A stretch of 64,000 nucleotides of DNA from PHBD01 sp964578535 (lineage in GTDB: Bacteria > Desulfobacterota > Syntrophia > Syntrophales > PHBD01): NCBI GenBank assembly GCA_964578535.1, contig CAZODI010000001.1:62001-126000 (forward strand), in the 5' to 3' direction. Positions 63,136 to 64,000 of this stretch are shown here, piece by piece; the first letter of the stretch is position 1, and the number at the start of each line of letters is the position of its first letter. The position numbers and the translations under genes are program-made. The notes beneath the pieces are model-generated. The model searched no databases. It worked only from the letters and a program-made list of their open reading frames with translations, and was not told the DNA's origin.

Positions 63136-63627
63136 CTATTTGGCATAGAGTTTTTGAACCAAGTCGGGAAGTCGTTTAAGTAATTTATCTTCCTTCCCGA
63201 GATTGGTACGGATCGAACCTTGTGAGAGGATTGTCATTACCTGCAAGTCCATCACTCTTGAATGAACAATGATGGCACTACCTATGATCCCAAGATTGCC
63301 TGTGATCATTTGATTGGCTATTAGCTACTTCCCGACCGGCAGGGCCTTTTGATCATCGCTCAATCCCGCCTTCTGAAGCTTCATCTCCTGGATAGCATGA
63401 ATAATGTCCGCTCTGTTGATTAAGTCAAATTTGGCTGAGTTTAAGAACTCTTCACGAAGAGCTTCGGATAGAATCAACACCACATTATCCAATCGGGAGG
63501 ACGAAGACAGGTCATGAATGACCAACCGTTGTCTTGATACGGTCTTTTCATTTCTTTTTCCTGTCTCCATCTGTTGCATATGAGTTTTATCTGCCGCAAC
63601 TGTTTGCTGGTTCTTCATGTTTTGCAC
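63136..63627 (-). pseudogene. CsgG/FlgO-like lipoprotein-type gene interrupted by an in-frame TAG
   Basis: The upstream frame gives 100 residues (RLVIHDLSSSSRLDNVVLILSEALREEFLNS in part, then FDLINRADIIHAIQEMKLQKAGL) and stops at TAG 63327-63325. Reading on in the same frame gives LIANQMITGNLGIIGS, then SRVMDLQ, and ends KRLPDLVQKLYAK at TAG 63138-63136. Together these match the N-terminal domain of CsgG/FlgO/LpoB-like proteins, where VGKLLxA normally runs across the site of the stop. The signal peptide is also missing. I read it as a decayed gene; amber suppression is the alternative. Confidence 0.75.
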
Positions 63628-63670
63628 TGCGCACGCTTAGCGATCGGCTGTGTTGCTTTTGTTGGGTAAA

Positions 63671-64000
63671 TCATTTCTGAGGAATAACCGCAACAGCATC
63701 GATCTCAACAAGAAAATCGGGGTGTGCCAATGCAGGAACAAAGATTGCGCTAATGACGGGTGGATTCGGACGTTGGCCCCACACCTTTTGAAAAGCTTCG
63801 AATCCGGTTTGTGCCGATTGGCCATGAAGGATATAAACGTTCCACTTTACGACGTGTTGAAGTCCTGCCCCGCCTGCCGCCAGAGCTGTTTCCAAATTCT
63901 GTAGCGCCTTTTCCGTTTGCGCTCTCATGTCGCCTTTCCCGACAATTTTGCCAGAAGCATCCACGGCATTCTGGCCACCGACATAGATTGTCGTTGTATT
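63671..64000 (-). CDS. RidA/YjgF-family protein, 5' end outside the window
   Basis: The gene enters from the right edge; about 109 C-terminal codons are visible. RidA proteins hydrolyse reactive enamine/imine intermediates. The visible frame shows IYVGGQNAVDASGKIVGKGDMRAQTEKALQN in part, WNVYI, FQKVWGQRPNPPVISAIFV and LAHPDFLVEIDAVAV, the usual C-terminal pattern with the conserved Glu. A shorter protein starting at GTG 63964 is unlikely because the family motif continues upstream of it. Confidence 0.85.
   Translation of the reverse strand, partial: NTTTIYVGGQNAVDASGKIVGKGDMRAQTEKALQNLETALAAGGAGLQHVVKWNVYILHGQSAQTGFEAFQKVWGQRPNPPVISAIFVPALAHPDFLVEIDAVAVIPQK

Overview
The window reads as about 64 kb of a chromosome from a strictly anaerobic deltaproteobacterium (Desulfobacterota, most like the Syntrophus/Syntrophales group). 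I infer this from the gene set; no 16S rRNA gene is present. Pointers are a membrane pyrophosphatase, oxygen-independent class III ribonucleotide reductase with its activase, [FeFe]-hydrogenase maturases HydE/F/G with the TM1266-type regulator, an ADP-forming acyl-CoA synthetase remnant, AtuA-family protein, sigma-54 regulation and many PAS/GAF/HD-GYP signalling proteins. Most of the DNA is GC-rich and densely packed, with many 1-, 4- and 8-base gene overlaps. The last ~2.5 kb is visibly more AT-rich and holds a broken gene.

Layout. 1-4022: prs (3' end), rplY/ctc, pth and a divergent membrane pyrophosphatase closed by a clear terminator. 4263-9362: divergent hybrid histidine kinase and class I adenylate cyclase homologue. 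9403-14753 (minus): hemW, lepA, a lipoprotein, adk, and an FmdB-type zinc ribbon. 15039-21013 (plus): aminotransferase, then nrdD-nrdG behind two NrdR-like boxes, then a GAF/HD-GYP protein. 20947-23840 (minus): periplasmic M48 protease with TPRs, an OmpA-like protein and a small secreted helical protein. 24012-33932 (minus): TM1266-hydG-hydE, a PAS/HD-GYP protein, aspartase-hydF, and an AtuA/DUF4387 fusion. 34150-40980 (minus): araFGH-type sugar importer joined to galK-galT-galE. 41591-48162 (plus): coaBC, uracil-DNA glycosylase, NfeD/slipin pair, small membrane protein, HAD phosphatase, Lys-rich protein, methyltransferase. 48565-53671 (plus): a five-gene catabolic operon behind a sigma-54 promoter, with its probable AcoR-type activator convergent at 53694-55337. 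55468-60808 (minus): remnant of an ADP-forming acyl-CoA synthetase, a secreted 14-WD40/caspase protein with a small membrane partner, and a HAD hydrolase. 61112-64000: PilZ protein, HD phosphohydrolase, a CsgG-like pseudogene and the 3' part of a RidA-family gene.

How the parts fit. The gal/ara-type block looks like a complete uptake-plus-Leloir module for galactose. The hyd genes make the H-cluster, although no structural [FeFe] hydrogenase lies in the window; aspartase translationally coupled to hydF suggests an ammonia supply. The most interesting unit is the sigma-54 operon. It combines a phosphotriesterase-like lactonase, a CoA ligase, a lipocalin-like DUF7064-type protein, an LvaA/ACAD10-like kinase and a small DUF6285-type partner, which suggests lactone or hydroxy-acid degradation through a phosphorylated hydroxyacyl-CoA. 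Gene functions are assigned from motifs recognised by eye; no database search was run.
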